Positions 33,408 to 43,118 of a DNA stretch of 61,184 nucleotides are shown in pieces. The position numbers and the translations under genes were made by a program. The DNA comes from Ligilactobacillus ubinensis (lineage in GTDB: Bacteria; Bacillota; Bacilli; Lactobacillales; Lactobacillaceae), in the NCBI RefSeq assembly GCF_024160875.1, contig NZ_JAIULA010000017.1, positions 1 to 61,184 on the forward strand, written 5' to 3'. Each line of letters starts with the position of its first letter. Positions within the stretch are counted from its first letter, which is position 1. Under the pieces are notes generated by a model that was not told where the DNA came from, did no database searches, and saw only the letters and a list, made by a program, of their open reading frames with translations.

Positions 33408-34670
33408 CTAATTTTGGTCATTACCATATCTTTCCTTAGTAATTTGAGATAATGTCTTGCCTCGAGTTTTAGGTGTCCATGTAATTCCGACAAGTAACGA
33501 TATAATCAATAGAATAATCATCACTGTTCCGGCAGTCTTAAATCCTAATCCAGACAAAATCATTGGGAAAATAATGGACCAAACACCAGCTGTACCACGA
33601 ACTATAAAGAACATAAAGCCTTGCGAACCAGCTCTATACTTTGTTGGAAAAAGTTCAACTGCCCACAATGCATACCAAGCTTGCGCTCCAATACCTGCTG
33701 AAATCCCCCAAATAGTTACAAAGACCAATAATGCAGCCCAACCAAATCCAATAAATGTTAAAATAATCCATGAAATAACAGCCATAGCTGCACCCACAAA
33801 AAAGAATAATCGATGATTAACTTTGTCACCTAACAAAGCAAAGCCAAAGTAGCCTGCTAAAGCCGTAAAAATCCATAAAACTGCTTGCAACATATTTGCT
33901 TGTGAATTGCTTAATCCACCTACTGTTTCATATACAAACGGCATAAAGAACCCCATTGCTCCTGCTACTAAATTCCAAAACACGTAAACTCCACAAAGAA
34001 ATAAAATACTTTTAACTGAAATTGCATTTGAAAAAAGTTCTCTATATGGATGTGATTTAATCGGTGACGCTTTTTCTTTTTCCTTTTGATCAAGCCAGTC
34101 TTGTGATTCTGGTAATTTTCTTTGCAAATTCCATGCAATAAATGCAACAATTGTTAAAAATCCAAATAAAATGCGACTGCCATTCAGTCCTAAAGGAGCT
34201 AACAATGTTCCTGCAATAAAAATAATAACTGGTCCCATTGACCATGCAAACTGCGAAATTCCAATATTATGAGCCCGATTAGTATCACCTGATGTTTCTC
34301 CAATATATGTCCATGATGCGGGGACTCCTGCTCCAACAGCTATCCCCGTGATCAAAAAGCCTAGTAATAATGTAATAAAATTAGCTGAAAACACTACAAT
34401 TAAAGTACCTAACATATAAACCAACATATCATACGTATAAATTGCTTTGCGTCCAAATTTGTCTGAAAGTCTCCCACCAATAATTGCTCCCAATGCTGAT
34501 CCAAAAGCATTAGCACTTAATGCACCTAACAATCCCACATCAAAATCAGATAATCCAAAAGACTTTTGCCATAATGTTAAACCTGAAGCGCCCGCAACAA
34601 TTGATCCAGAATCTAAAAAATTCGTTAGTGAAACTGCCCATGTCGAACTATTTGAGTTCTTACTTGACAT
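33408..34670 (-). CDS. MFS sugar transporter, probable L-rhamnose permease
   Basis: About 420 residues with 12 hydrophobic segments, sugar porter-like MFS. The loop GGRLSDKFGRKAIYTYD is the classic motif A, and the C-terminal half ends in PETRG-like KTRGKTLSQI. It is the first gene of the rha operon, so its likely substrate is L-rhamnose or an L-rhamnose-containing sugar; it is not of the RhaT family of enterobacteria. Start chosen at the ATG with AGAGGTAG seven bases upstream, 18 bases inside the longest frame. Confidence 0.85.
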   Translation of the reverse strand: MSSKNSNSSTWAVSLTNFLDSGSIVAGASGLTLWQKSFGLSDFDVGLLGALSANAFGSALGAIIGGRLSDKFGRKAIYTYDMLVYMLGTLIVVFSANFITLLLGFLITGIAVGAGVPASWTYIGETSGDTNRAHNIGISQFAWSMGPVIIFIAGTLLAPLGLNGSRILFGFLTIVAFIAWNLQRKLPESQDWLDQKEKEKASPIKSHPYRELFSNAISVKSILFLCGVYVFWNLVAGAMGFFMPFVYETVGGLSNSQANMLQAVLWIFTALAGYFGFALLGDKVNHRLFFFVGAAMAVISWIILTFIGFGWAALLVFVTIWGISAGIGAQAWYALWAVELFPTKYRAGSQGFMFFIVRGTAGVWSIIFPMILSGLGFKTAGTVMIILLIISLLVGITWTPKTRGKTLSQITKERYGNDQN

Positions 34671-34704
34671 TTTGCTACCTCTTTTCATTTCTCGGATATC
34701 CTTT

Positions 34705-34747
34705 TTGTATACGCTTATATTACACTATAAATTGTATGCGTTTTCAA
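34705..34747 (-). promoter_or_regulatory. Rhamnose operon promoter with two cre-like boxes
   Basis: On the minus strand TTGAAA, a 17-nt spacer and TGTAAT. TTGTATGCGTTTTCA (plus, 34732-34746), one mismatch from the cre consensus, lies over the -35 and spacer; TTGTATACGCTTA (34705-34717) lies just downstream of the -10. Both fit CcpA repression or another shared repressor. The rest of the divergent gap to 34956 is AT-rich. Confidence 0.6.
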
Positions 34748-34956
34748 TATCTAGTTGTTATATTTTTTGTATCATATGTACATATTTTGTTTTAACCTTA
34801 CTACTTCTATTTGTTGGTTTTATAAAACACTCTCTACGTTAGAATATCAATATATAAGAATTTTAATATTATATTCCATATTTATTTGAAATAAAAAATA
34901 TCTATCAAGTGTGTTATGCTATCTCTAGATATTATTTTAATTAGGAGGTTTTTAAA

Positions 34957-35961
34957 TTGTTGAATCCTCGTGTTTTGAATATGTTAAGTACGTTAAACTC
35001 TTTAGAAATAGAACAACAACAAAATCATAACTATATTGAAGAGATGCCTGATAATGCTATTAATAAAAAGCTTTCTAAAGAAAATCGAATAAAGGTTTTA
35101 AACAATTACTTTTTCAGAAATAAGGACATTTATATTAGTCGCCATAATCGCTTTGCTCCTTATCCTAATCACTCACACACATTTTTAGAATTTAATTATA
35201 TGCTTCAAGGAAGTGCACAACAAATTGTTGATGGACAAACTATTACCCTTACCCAAGGAGATCTCTTATTACTTGATATAGGAGCAACACACTCAATTGC
35301 TGCATTAGGTAAAAATGACTTGCTAATAAATATTCTTTTCAGAAATAACAATATAAATATTGAGTTCCTAAAAGATCTGCGTAGAAGTCGAAGTGTTTTG
35401 TATGATTTCTTATTAAAAAGTTCTATTAACTTACAACAAAAAAGTAGACAACAGACTCATTTATTATTCAAAACTGCTAATAACGTCAAGATTTCACAAA
35501 TAATAGATTCCATAATAGAAGAATATTTCCTAAAAAGAGAGTATTCCAATACAATTATTAAAGCATACTTACAAATTCTCATTACTAATTTAGTCCGTGA
35601 CTATCATCTACCTGAAAATAAACAGAAAAGCAAAAAGGATAAATTAATTATAGCAATGCTAAGTGAGGTAGATAAGAATTATCAATCAATTTCTTTAAAA
35701 GATTTAGCCAAAAAATATAGTTATAATCGAAATTATTTAAGTAATCTTTTTAAAAAAGAGGTTGGAAAATCATTTACTGATGTTGTTATGCAAAAAAAAA
35801 TAACTCAAGCACATATCTTAATCACTTCAACAACTCTACCAGTAAATAATATAATTGAAACCGTGGGCTTCTCTAACAAAAACTCATTCTACAAAAAGTA
35901 CTATGCTTTTTATAAAGAAAAACCTTTGGCCAGTCGACAAAATCAAAACGAATTATTTTAA
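34957..35961 (+). CDS. AraC family regulator, probable rhamnose operon activator
   Basis: A 334-residue regulator with an N-terminal cupin (about 65-125; APYPNHSHTFLEFNYMLQG, QGDLLLLDIGATHSI) that would bind the sugar, and two C-terminal helix-turn-helix motifs (about 230-330; SLKDLAKKYSYNRNYLSNLFKKEVGKSFTD, core YSYNRNYLSNLFKKE; VNNIIETVGFSNKNSFYKKYYA). TTG start with AGGAGG eight bases upstream. Divergent from the rha operon, so it likely activates it with L-rhamnose as RhaS/RhaR-type proteins do; terminator follows. Confidence 0.88.
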   Translation: MLNPRVLNMLSTLNSLEIEQQQNHNYIEEMPDNAINKKLSKENRIKVLNNYFFRNKDIYISRHNRFAPYPNHSHTFLEFNYMLQGSAQQIVDGQTITLTQGDLLLLDIGATHSIAALGKNDLLINILFRNNNINIEFLKDLRRSRSVLYDFLLKSSINLQQKSRQQTHLLFKTANNVKISQIIDSIIEEYFLKREYSNTIIKAYLQILITNLVRDYHLPENKQKSKKDKLIIAMLSEVDKNYQSISLKDLAKKYSYNRNYLSNLFKKEVGKSFTDVVMQKKITQAHILITSTTLPVNNIIETVGFSNKNSFYKKYYAFYKEKPLASRQNQNELF

Positions 35962-35989
35962 TCGAATAACTTTTTCTTGTACATAGACA

Positions 35990-36039
35990 AAAAGGCGTTA
36001 CTTATTACAACTAATGAGATGCAATAAGTAACGCCTTTT
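35990..36039. terminator. Bidirectional terminator between the AraC regulator and mmuM
   Basis: A perfect 17-bp stem, AAAAGGCGTTACTTATT with AATAAGTAACGCCTTTT, and a 16-nt loop. Serves both convergent genes. Confidence 0.95.
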
Positions 36040-36055
36040 ATGTTAGACATATATA

Positions 36056-36982
36056 TCATTTTTCAATACTTCCTAAATAATCCGCTATTTCCTGAATATC
36101 TTTGGCAACTGTAGTACAACAACCACCAATTAAACGAGCCCCTGCTGCATACCAAGTCGCCGCACATTGCCCAAAACTAGGCACTTTTTCGGGTGCTTGC
36201 CATGTTTTAGTCACTGGATTATAAACTGCACCTGAATTGGGATATACAACAATCGGCTTATCCGTCACACGAGCAACTACTGTAATTGCAGTTTGTGCTA
36301 ACGAAATATCGATACAGTTTATTCCAACCGCAATTACTTGTGAGTATTTTTCTATAGCTTTAACTGCTGTTTCTAATGAAGTTCCATCACTAATTGTATG
36401 TGCATCCTTTAACGAAAAAGAAACATATGCTTTTTGATTAGAAAACTCTGTCTGAAATAAATCCAACAACGCTAATACTTCACTAAGTTTAGGCTGCGTT
36501 TCAATTGCTAAAACATCTACTCCAGCAGCAACTAATTCTTCTAAACGGGGTAAATGAAATTCTTGAAACTCAGCCTTACTAAGTTCATAATCTCCGCGAT
36601 ACTCACTGCCATTAGCCAAATATGCACCATAAGGTCCAATACTACCTGCGATATAGTTATGTATCCCTGTCTTTTCTTCAAAATCATCTCGAGCTTTTTT
36701 AGCAATCTCTGCTGCTTGACGAATAATAGCTCGCGCTTCTTGCTTAGAATAGCCATGCTTTTCAAAAGCTGCTACATTTGTCTGATAGGTATCTGTTATC
36801 GTTACACGAGCTCCAGCCTTAAAATAGTCATAATGGACCCGATAGACATCTGCTTGATTAGTTACTAAGGCCGCTGCTGTCCATAGATCCGTATTAGTTT
36901 TAACACCTAAAGCCTCCAAAGCTGTTGACATAGAGCCATCTAGTGTTAAAGCATGTTGTTTAAGTTCATTTTCTAAATTCAT
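36056..36982 (-). CDS. mmuM: Homocysteine S-methyltransferase
   Basis: A 308-residue enzyme that makes methionine from homocysteine using S-methylmethionine (or SAM) as methyl donor. The zinc-binding cysteines are in VGINCID and IGGCCTT near the C-terminus; GSMSTALEALG near the start and AGSIGPYGAYLANGSEYRGDY (core GSIGPYGAYLANGSEY) are typical of MmuM. It is divergent from an amino acid permease of the MmuP type, 91 bp away, and together they form an S-methylmethionine salvage pair. No methionine riboswitch is visible in the short gap. Confidence 0.93.
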   Translation of the reverse strand: MNLENELKQHALTLDGSMSTALEALGVKTNTDLWTAAALVTNQADVYRVHYDYFKAGARVTITDTYQTNVAAFEKHGYSKQEARAIIRQAAEIAKKARDDFEEKTGIHNYIAGSIGPYGAYLANGSEYRGDYELSKAEFQEFHLPRLEELVAAGVDVLAIETQPKLSEVLALLDLFQTEFSNQKAYVSFSLKDAHTISDGTSLETAVKAIEKYSQVIAVGINCIDISLAQTAITVVARVTDKPIVVYPNSGAVYNPVTKTWQAPEKVPSFGQCAATWYAAGARLIGGCCTTVAKDIQEIADYLGSIEK

Positions 36983-37073
36983 TGTCTACACCTACCTTAA
37001 ATATGTTATTATAAATATATTATTTTTTAATATTATCTTAATGTTTACATAAGTGCAAGAAAGGATGTTTCTT

Positions 37074-38456
37074 ATGTCTCAAAAAACCAAGGTTGAACAT
37101 TTAGAACGCAAAATGGAAGCCCGCCACATTCGCATGATTTCACTGGGTGGAGTTATTGGAACTGGTTTGTTTCTTAGTTCAGGTTATACCATTCATGAAG
37201 CTGGACCTATTGGAACCATTTTAGCTTACTTCATTGGAGCTATTTTAGTCTATGCAGTTATGCTTTGTCTAGGTGAACTTTCTGTTGCAATGCCATATAC
37301 AGGTGCTTTTCATGTTTATGCTAAAAAATTCATTGGTCCTGCAACTGGTTTTACTGTCGCTATTCTCTATTGGCTGACCTGGACAATCGCGCTTGGTTCC
37401 GAATTTACTGCTGCTGGTTTGATTATGAAAAATTGGTTCCCGCAGACTCCCGTTTGGATATGGAGTCTTGCTTTTATGATTTTGATTTTTCTTTCAAATG
37501 CCTTTTCAGTCCGTGTTTTTGCCGAAAGTGAATTTTGGTTCGCTGCGATTAAAGTTTTTGCTATTATTGCTTTTATTATTTTAGGCGGGTTAGCTATCTT
37601 GGGTATCTTACCCATGAGTGGCTACTCACATGCACCTTTACTAACCAATCTCTTCAAAAATGGAGCATTTCCTAATGGACTTGGCGGTGTCTTTACCACT
37701 ATGCTAACTGTTAACTTTGCCTTTTCTGGCACTGAATTAATCGGAATTACTGCCGGTGAAGCTAAAGATCCTGAAAAAACAATTCCTAAAGCTATCCACA
37801 CTACTTTGTGGCGCTTAGTTATCTTCTTTATTGGGAGTATCTTTGTCATGGCCTGCTTGATTCCATATAAACAAGCTGGTGTTACACAAAGTCCTTTTGT
37901 TTACGTCTTTAAATTAATGGGAATTCCTTTTGCTGCTAATATTATGAACTTTGTCGTTCTTACAGCAATCATGTCAGCTGCTAATTCTGGCTTATATGCT
38001 TCAACTCGGATGTTATGGTCTTTAGGTAACGAAGGTACAATTCCTGCTTGGTTTTCTAAAACCACTAAAAAAGGTGTTCCTTTTATTGCTTTATGCTTCA
38101 GTATGTTAGGCGGTATCTTAGCCTTGTTGTCAAGCGTGATTGCTGCTGGAACTGTTTATCTTGTCTTAGTCTCTGTTTCTGGCTTAGCTGTTGTTATTGT
38201 TTGGATGGCAATTGCTTTTTCAGAAATAAAGTTTAGACAACATTTTATCGCTAGTGGTCATGATATTAGCGAATTAAAATTCAAAACACCGTGGTTTCCA
38301 GTTGTTCCATGGTTTGCTTTTATAGCTAGCTTACTGTCATGCTTACTTATCTGGTTTGATCCCAATCAACGAATTGCACTTTATTGTACAATTCCCTTTG
38401 TCATTGTGTGCTATATTCTACATTATTTTTATGCTAAAAAAACACATCATAGTTAA
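37074..38456 (+). CDS. mmuP: Amino acid permease, probable S-methylmethionine transporter
   Basis: About 460 residues with 12 hydrophobic segments, APC superfamily, AAT family. The N-terminal substrate motif [20 protein letters not shown] (core [13 protein letters not shown]), [16 protein letters not shown] and [20 protein letters not shown] (core [15 protein letters not shown]) are diagnostic of the family. Pairing with the divergent mmuM gene suggests S-methylmethionine as substrate, by analogy with MmuP of E. coli. Start placed at the ATG after AAAGGATG; the longer frame adds seven residues. Confidence 0.87.
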   Translation: MSQKTKVEHLERKMEARHIRMISLGGVIGTGLFLSSGYTIHEAGPIGTILAYFIGAILVYAVMLCLGELSVAMPYTGAFHVYAKKFIGPATGFTVAILYWLTWTIALGSEFTAAGLIMKNWFPQTPVWIWSLAFMILIFLSNAFSVRVFAESEFWFAAIKVFAIIAFIILGGLAILGILPMSGYSHAPLLTNLFKNGAFPNGLGGVFTTMLTVNFAFSGTELIGITAGEAKDPEKTIPKAIHTTLWRLVIFFIGSIFVMACLIPYKQAGVTQSPFVYVFKLMGIPFAANIMNFVVLTAIMSAANSGLYASTRMLWSLGNEGTIPAWFSKTTKKGVPFIALCFSMLGGILALLSSVIAAGTVYLVLVSVSGLAVVIVWMAIAFSEIKFRQHFIASGHDISELKFKTPWFPVVPWFAFIASLLSCLLIWFDPNQRIALYCTIPFVIVCYILHYFYAKKTHHS

Positions 38457-38577
38457 TTACTTAAAATCACCTATTAAAGTTTCTCCCTAGTAACCTTTAA
38501 ATCAATTTTACTTTCGTATATACTTGGTTAAATGGAAGCCATTACTTACAGGAAAACTCTAAAGGGGATTTTTTATT

Positions 38578-40395
38578 ATGAAAAAATTGGTACGCTCGCT
38601 ATTATTAATCATTGCAATGGTTCTTTGTTATCTATTTATAGGAGAGACTTCTGCCCATGCTGTCAGTTATGATATCACTAACTATAGCGTTAATATTAAT
38701 GTACATTCAGATGGATCTGCCAATATAGTTCAAGCCATTACTTATGATTTTGACGGCACAGCTCATGGTGTTTTTTATACTCAAGCTTTACGCAATAATC
38801 AACAAACCTTAACAGATCCCAAAGTTTATTTAAATTCAAAAAACAGTTTAGTTGAAGCTGTTCCTTCCACTAGTCAGGCTAAAAATACATATACTTTAAA
38901 CAAAAAGAATAATGACTATACTTTTAAAGTCTACCATCCCGTTAATTCGTCTACTTTAACTGTTACTTACTCTTACAAACTATCACAAGTTGTTAAAAAC
39001 TATGCTGATACTGCCGATCTTAACTGGAAAATCATCGGCTCTAATTGGGATACAGCGCTGCACAATGTTCATATTGCAATTCAACTACCTGAAAAAAATG
39101 TTTCTTCTCTGCAAGCATGGAGTCATGGTTCTTTGAATGGTACCACAAAAGTTAATCGTAAATCGGGGCAAGTTATTTTAAAGTTGAAGCGAAATCCTGC
39201 AAATACTTATGTTGAAGCCCACTTACTATTTGCTAAAAGTGTTACCTCTCAAAATACCTATGTCAGTTCAAAAAAACATAAAGTTCAAGCACAAAAAAAA
39301 GAAGCAGCCTTAGCTAAAAAAGCAATTGCAGAAAAAAATGAAAATAAACTGCTCTCTAAAATCATCGGAACTATTCTCTTTATTAGTGGTCTCTTCCTTG
39401 CTTTATTAGTTTTATTTAGGAATGCTCGTAAACCTTACAATACGCTTTTCCCGTTTTCTTTGCATAAGGCACCGCATTCGTTTGAAATGCCGCCTTTCTC
39501 AGCACCAATTGCACAAGTCTTATGTTTTAATAGATATCCAGATAATCAGGCTTTCAGTGCTTATCTTCTAGAATTAGCTGCACAAAAAAGGATAGCTATC
39601 ACGCAACTTGAACCTAAAAAGAGTATCAGAAAGCCTAATCATCCTGATTATCAAATCACTTTGCTTGATAAGTCATTACTTGTTGGTAAGGATAATCAAT
39701 TTTTAAAACTACTATTTTCAACCGGAACCAACGATAGTTTTACTTTTTCAAAACTAAAAAAGGTAAGTAACAGGACTAGCGAAAAACTCGAAGCAGCATT
39801 TTCTTCATGGACCAAAGCACAATATGATGCAGCCCAAAAGTTACATTACCTTAATTCGAGTGTCTCTTCTATCAAAGGTTCTTTAATCGCAAGCTTTATT
39901 TTTGCAACAATCTTTATGCTTGGTGGTGCCTTTTTAGTTAAACTATTATGGCTGAACATACTAAGTGGTCTTTTTATCCTAGGTTTTCTAATTGCATATT
40001 TTTATCTCTGGCGGACACGCTCACCTTTTACAGTTGGTGGTGTAACAAAAATTAATGACATCCGTGGCTTTTACACTATGCTAGATGATATTGGTCGGTT
40101 TAATCTACGTGAACTTAATGACCGTATCTTATGGGAAGATATCATGCCATATGCTGTTGCGTTTGGCTTAGCTTCAAAAGTTGTTAAAGCATTGGCCACT
40201 ACTTTTTCAAAAGATGAACTTCAAACAAATTTTGGCTTCTACTATCTACTCACCTACAACCAAGCTTTTTACTTCGACAGTAGTTTTACAACTAATTTTC
40301 AAGGCAGTATTGCCAGCGTTTCTGGTGGCTCTGGTGGGTTTAGCGGGGGTTCTTCTGGTGGTTTTGGCGGTGGCTCCGGTGGTGGAGCGTTCTAA
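38578..40395 (+). CDS. DUF2207 family membrane protein
   Basis: A 605-residue protein with an N-terminal signal segment (about 5-28), an extracellular DUF2207 domain (about 30-225; YDITNYSVNINVHSDGSANI, core VNINVHSDGSANI), a membrane segment near 260, two more near 450-485, and a C-terminal glycine/serine tail (GGSGGFSGGSSGGFGG). Family function is unknown; members are common in lactobacilli. A weak AAAGGGG precedes the ATG. It stands alone, with a terminator shared with the convergent PTS operon. Confidence 0.9.
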   Translation: MKKLVRSLLLIIAMVLCYLFIGETSAHAVSYDITNYSVNINVHSDGSANIVQAITYDFDGTAHGVFYTQALRNNQQTLTDPKVYLNSKNSLVEAVPSTSQAKNTYTLNKKNNDYTFKVYHPVNSSTLTVTYSYKLSQVVKNYADTADLNWKIIGSNWDTALHNVHIAIQLPEKNVSSLQAWSHGSLNGTTKVNRKSGQVILKLKRNPANTYVEAHLLFAKSVTSQNTYVSSKKHKVQAQKKEAALAKKAIAEKNENKLLSKIIGTILFISGLFLALLVLFRNARKPYNTLFPFSLHKAPHSFEMPPFSAPIAQVLCFNRYPDNQAFSAYLLELAAQKRIAITQLEPKKSIRKPNHPDYQITLLDKSLLVGKDNQFLKLLFSTGTNDSFTFSKLKKVSNRTSEKLEAAFSSWTKAQYDAAQKLHYLNSSVSSIKGSLIASFIFATIFMLGGAFLVKLLWLNILSGLFILGFLIAYFYLWRTRSPFTVGGVTKINDIRGFYTMLDDIGRFNLRELNDRILWEDIMPYAVAFGLASKVVKALATTFSKDELQTNFGFYYLLTYNQAFYFDSSFTTNFQGSIASVSGGSGGFSGGSSGGFGGGSGGGAF

Positions 40396-40445
40396 CTTAT
40401 TAGAAAGCCGCTACTAACAAACTTTAAAAATTTTTTCAACAAAAT

Positions 40446-40489
40446 AAAAGCGAATTGCTTCAGAAAATAAATCTGGACAATTCGCTTTT
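40446..40489. terminator. Bidirectional terminator, DUF2207 gene and PTS-2 operon
   Basis: AAAAGCGAATTG pairs with CAATTCGCTTTT over a 20-nt loop, with T runs on both strands. Confidence 0.93.
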
Positions 40490-40507
40490 TTATTACAAAA
40501 AAGGCAA

Positions 40508-41341
40508 TTACTTTAAAAAACCCCACCACTTGCCTAAAATACCAATTCCAAAAATAAAAATAATAATAAGTAATGGGTTAACTCCCTTTTTCAATAGCCA
40601 TGAAACAAATAATGTCAAAACCAAAGCTAACATGCCTGGCATCACTGAATCCAAAATATTTTGTACCGTCGTTGTTTTCCCTTTAATTTTTGTGACAACG
40701 ATTGGGACATCAATTGTCGTCCATTTAGAAACTAAAGCTCCCATTGTAAATAAACCTGTAATTGCAGCACCTCGAGTTAGTTTTTTAATCCGATCGCCAG
40801 CCATATCTTGGATAATTTCATTGCCCTTTAAATATCCATACCTAAGTAAATACCACTTACAGGCTAATCTAATTATGTTAATTGATATGAAGAATATTAA
40901 TGGCCCTAAAACACTTCCTGTCATTGCAATTCCAGCACCCAATGCAGCTAACACAGGTCTAACCGTCCCCCAGAATAATGGGTCTCCAATTCCTGCTAAA
41001 GGTCCCATTAACCCAATTTTCATCGCTGCAATAGCTGTTCCATCCACATCGCCGCCATTGGCCTTCTCTTCTTCCATCGCCGTTGCAACTCCCAAAATAG
41101 GCGCTGTTAGCCACGGATGCGTATTAAACCACTCCATATGTCGTTCAAGAGCCTCGTTTCGCTCTTTTCCAGCTGCATAAAGCTTTCTTATTGCAGGAAT
41201 CATCACAAAGCAAAAGCCCATATTTTGAACTCTTTCAAAATTAAATGAGCCCAATAAAAACCAAGAACGAATATACATATTAGTTAGTTCTTTATTTGTT
41301 ATGGTCTTTTTTCGCTTATTAATTTCTTGCTTACTCAACAC
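40508..41341 (-). CDS. Mannose-family PTS subunit IID (second system)
   Basis: About 277 residues, IID of the second mannose-family permease. Family motifs: IRSWFLLGSFNFERVQNMGF (core LLGSFNFERVQNMG), EWFNTHPWLTAPILGV and MGPLAGIGDPLFWGTVRPV. A hydrophobic C-terminal region follows. The frame is open further upstream, but AGGAGG lies six bases before a GTG, which I take as start (a TTG one codon later is also possible). The ribosome site overlaps the end of IIC. Last gene of the levR2-IIA-IIB-IIC-IID unit. Confidence 0.88.
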   Translation of the reverse strand: MLSKQEINKRKKTITNKELTNMYIRSWFLLGSFNFERVQNMGFCFVMIPAIRKLYAAGKERNEALERHMEWFNTHPWLTAPILGVATAMEEEKANGGDVDGTAIAAMKIGLMGPLAGIGDPLFWGTVRPVLAALGAGIAMTGSVLGPLIFFISINIIRLACKWYLLRYGYLKGNEIIQDMAGDRIKKLTRGAAITGLFTMGALVSKWTTIDVPIVVTKIKGKTTTVQNILDSVMPGMLALVLTLFVSWLLKKGVNPLLIIIFIFGIGILGKWWGFLK

Positions 41342-41352
41342 CAAACACCTCC

Positions 41353-42141
41353 TCAATCGTCTAAATCATCATCATCTAGGTCATCTGAGTTTGATATTTT
41401 AATTTTTTTCTTTGGTTCACGATACTCTAATTGTAAATACAGAATTGCAAAAATTAATCCCAAACCACCTATACCAACTAAATTGAATTTTGTAAAAGCA
41501 GCAAATAAAAAACCTAAGTAGAAGAAAGGTTTTAGCTCAGGTACATCCATAATATTAATGACCATTGCATAACCCACAACCACAATGATGCCACCACCAA
41601 TCTGCAATCCATCACTAATAACTTTGGGAATTTCACTTAACAGCTGCTCTACTACTTTTGTATTTAAAAACATTACCCCTGCAGTGGGTATCATTACTCG
41701 TAATGCTTGAAGAAACATTGCAAAAATGTGCATCGACTCTAACACTCTATATTGTCCCTTTTTTGCAAAAATATCTCCTCGATGAATTAAAAAAACAACT
41801 ATTGTTCTGACAAAAATTGTTAAAACTTGACCTGCTGCCGCTAATGGCACAGCAAGAGCAATACCGTCACCAATAGATGAATGTGTATTAATCACCACGA
41901 TTGTTGAAATTACAGCAGCTAACGCCGTATCTGGCGCCATCGCTAAGCCAACATTCATCCAGCCTAATGCCATCATTTCTAAATTTCCACCTAAAATAAT
42001 ACCCATTTTTAAGTTACCCAGCACTAATCCAATTAGAGGACAAACAACTAGAGGTCGATGCATTTGACCTTCATCAAGAACTGAACCAATTCCAGCTACC
42101 CCAGCAATTAGCAATATCAAAAACATTTGTCCTGTATTCAT
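41353..42141 (-). CDS. Mannose-family PTS subunit IIC (second system)
   Basis: About 262 residues, integral membrane. MHRPLVVCPLIGLVLGNLKMG (core MHRPLVVCPLIGLVLG) and LGWMNVGLAMAPDTALAAV are the IIC hallmarks. The C-terminal tail is strongly acidic (SNSDDLDDDDLDD). Start taken at the ATG giving MNTGQMF, with GGAGG seven bases upstream; the longer frame overlaps IIB and lacks a site. Sugar specificity cannot be told; the deoC gene upstream hints at a pathway for a deoxysugar or a ketose. Confidence 0.88.
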   Translation of the reverse strand: MNTGQMFLILLIAGVAGIGSVLDEGQMHRPLVVCPLIGLVLGNLKMGIILGGNLEMMALGWMNVGLAMAPDTALAAVISTIVVINTHSSIGDGIALAVPLAAAGQVLTIFVRTIVVFLIHRGDIFAKKGQYRVLESMHIFAMFLQALRVMIPTAGVMFLNTKVVEQLLSEIPKVISDGLQIGGGIIVVVGYAMVINIMDVPELKPFFYLGFLFAAFTKFNLVGIGGLGLIFAILYLQLEYREPKKKIKISNSDDLDDDDLDD

Positions 42142-42163
42142 TATCATCCCTCCATCACTAGAG

Positions 42164-42649
42164 TTATTGCTTGCTATGTAATATTTTGATAAAATCATGC
42201 CGTGTATCACTAGGCAATTGACGTAATTCTAATTTGATTCCTAGTGTATGCAGTTTTTCAAATGCTACAATATCTTCTTGTGTTACACTAACAGATTCAG
42301 TTAAGTGTAATTTATCCTTATCAAAACGCATCCCACCTACATTTATCTCTTTAATTGGAATTCCGTTTTCAATTAATTCTAATACTTCACTAGGTTTACC
42401 AAATAATAACATTGCCGTTGTTTTATTATATTTGGGATTATTAAATACTTTACTCATCTTATTTGGTGTAACGACACTTGTCTTAATATTTGCTGGTGCA
42501 ACTGATAAAGTTAAAATTTTACGCATTGGATCATTAGCAATTTCCTCACTAACCACGATTAACCGCTCAGCAGGAAAGGCCTTAACCCATTTAGTTAAAA
42601 CCTGACCATGAATAAAGCGATCATCAATTCTTGCAATTGTTATTCTCAT
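42164..42649 (-). CDS. Mannose-family PTS subunit IIB (second system)
   Basis: A 161-residue separate IIB domain with the phospho-histidine motif RIDDRFIHGQVLTKW (His14). Its ATG overlaps the IIA stop codon (ATGA), so translation is coupled. It receives phosphate from IIA and gives it to the incoming sugar. Confidence 0.92.
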   Translation of the reverse strand: MRITIARIDDRFIHGQVLTKWVKAFPAERLIVVSEEIANDPMRKILTLSVAPANIKTSVVTPNKMSKVFNNPKYNKTTAMLLFGKPSEVLELIENGIPIKEINVGGMRFDKDKLHLTESVSVTQEDIVAFEKLHTLGIKLELRQLPSDTRHDFIKILHSKQ

Positions 42650-43095
42650 GATAAATCATCCTCTGTTTGACTTAGTCTCTTTATCTCTGTTTTTTTTACC
42701 TCTTCTGAAAAAATTTTAAAACTTTTTTGACTGTATATTTTTAGATGCTCTGCTAATTGCTTTACTTTCAATGCTGGATTACTTTGCATACTTAATGCCT
42801 CCAATAAAAGTGGCAAATTAACCCCCGTCAACACTTCAATATTAGGTTTTCCATAAGCCAATTGAATTGCCGCATTATAGGGGCTTCCGCCAAAGATATC
42901 AATTAAAAATAAAACTTCTGTCCCTGGTTTAAGTTCATCAAGTACAACATAATAATGTTTTTTTAAATCCTCAATTCCTTCTTTATTCTCAAAGGTAATG
43001 GCTGTTAACTTAAGATTACCGCCATAAATCATTTTTGCAGCTTCCACCATTCCTTCTGCAATATGACCATGACCAGCAACAATAATTGCAATCAT
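42646..43095 (-). CDS. Mannose-family PTS subunit IIA (second system)
   Basis: A 149-residue IIA protein; phospho-histidine His9 in IIVAGHGHIAEGM, and the region LIDIFGGSPYNAAIQLA (core DIFGGSPYNAA) is typical. It starts 23 bp after the levR2 stop, so activator and permease genes form one transcript. Confidence 0.92.
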   Translation of the reverse strand: MIAIIVAGHGHIAEGMVEAAKMIYGGNLKLTAITFENKEGIEDLKKHYYVVLDELKPGTEVLFLIDIFGGSPYNAAIQLAYGKPNIEVLTGVNLPLLLEALSMQSNPALKVKQLAEHLKIYSQKSFKIFSEEVKKTEIKRLSQTEDDLS

Positions 43096-43118
43096 TTCTT
43101 TTCACCCTCATTTTCAAC

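Noticed and set aside
34447-34842. 131-codon plus-strand ORF over the 5' end of the rhamnose transporter
   Set aside because: Antisense to the transporter start and its promoter; no ribosome site and no family.
40455-41180. 241-codon plus-strand ORF opposite the second IID gene
   Set aside because: Antisense shadow of a well-supported PTS gene; it begins within the bidirectional terminator and has no recognisable domain.
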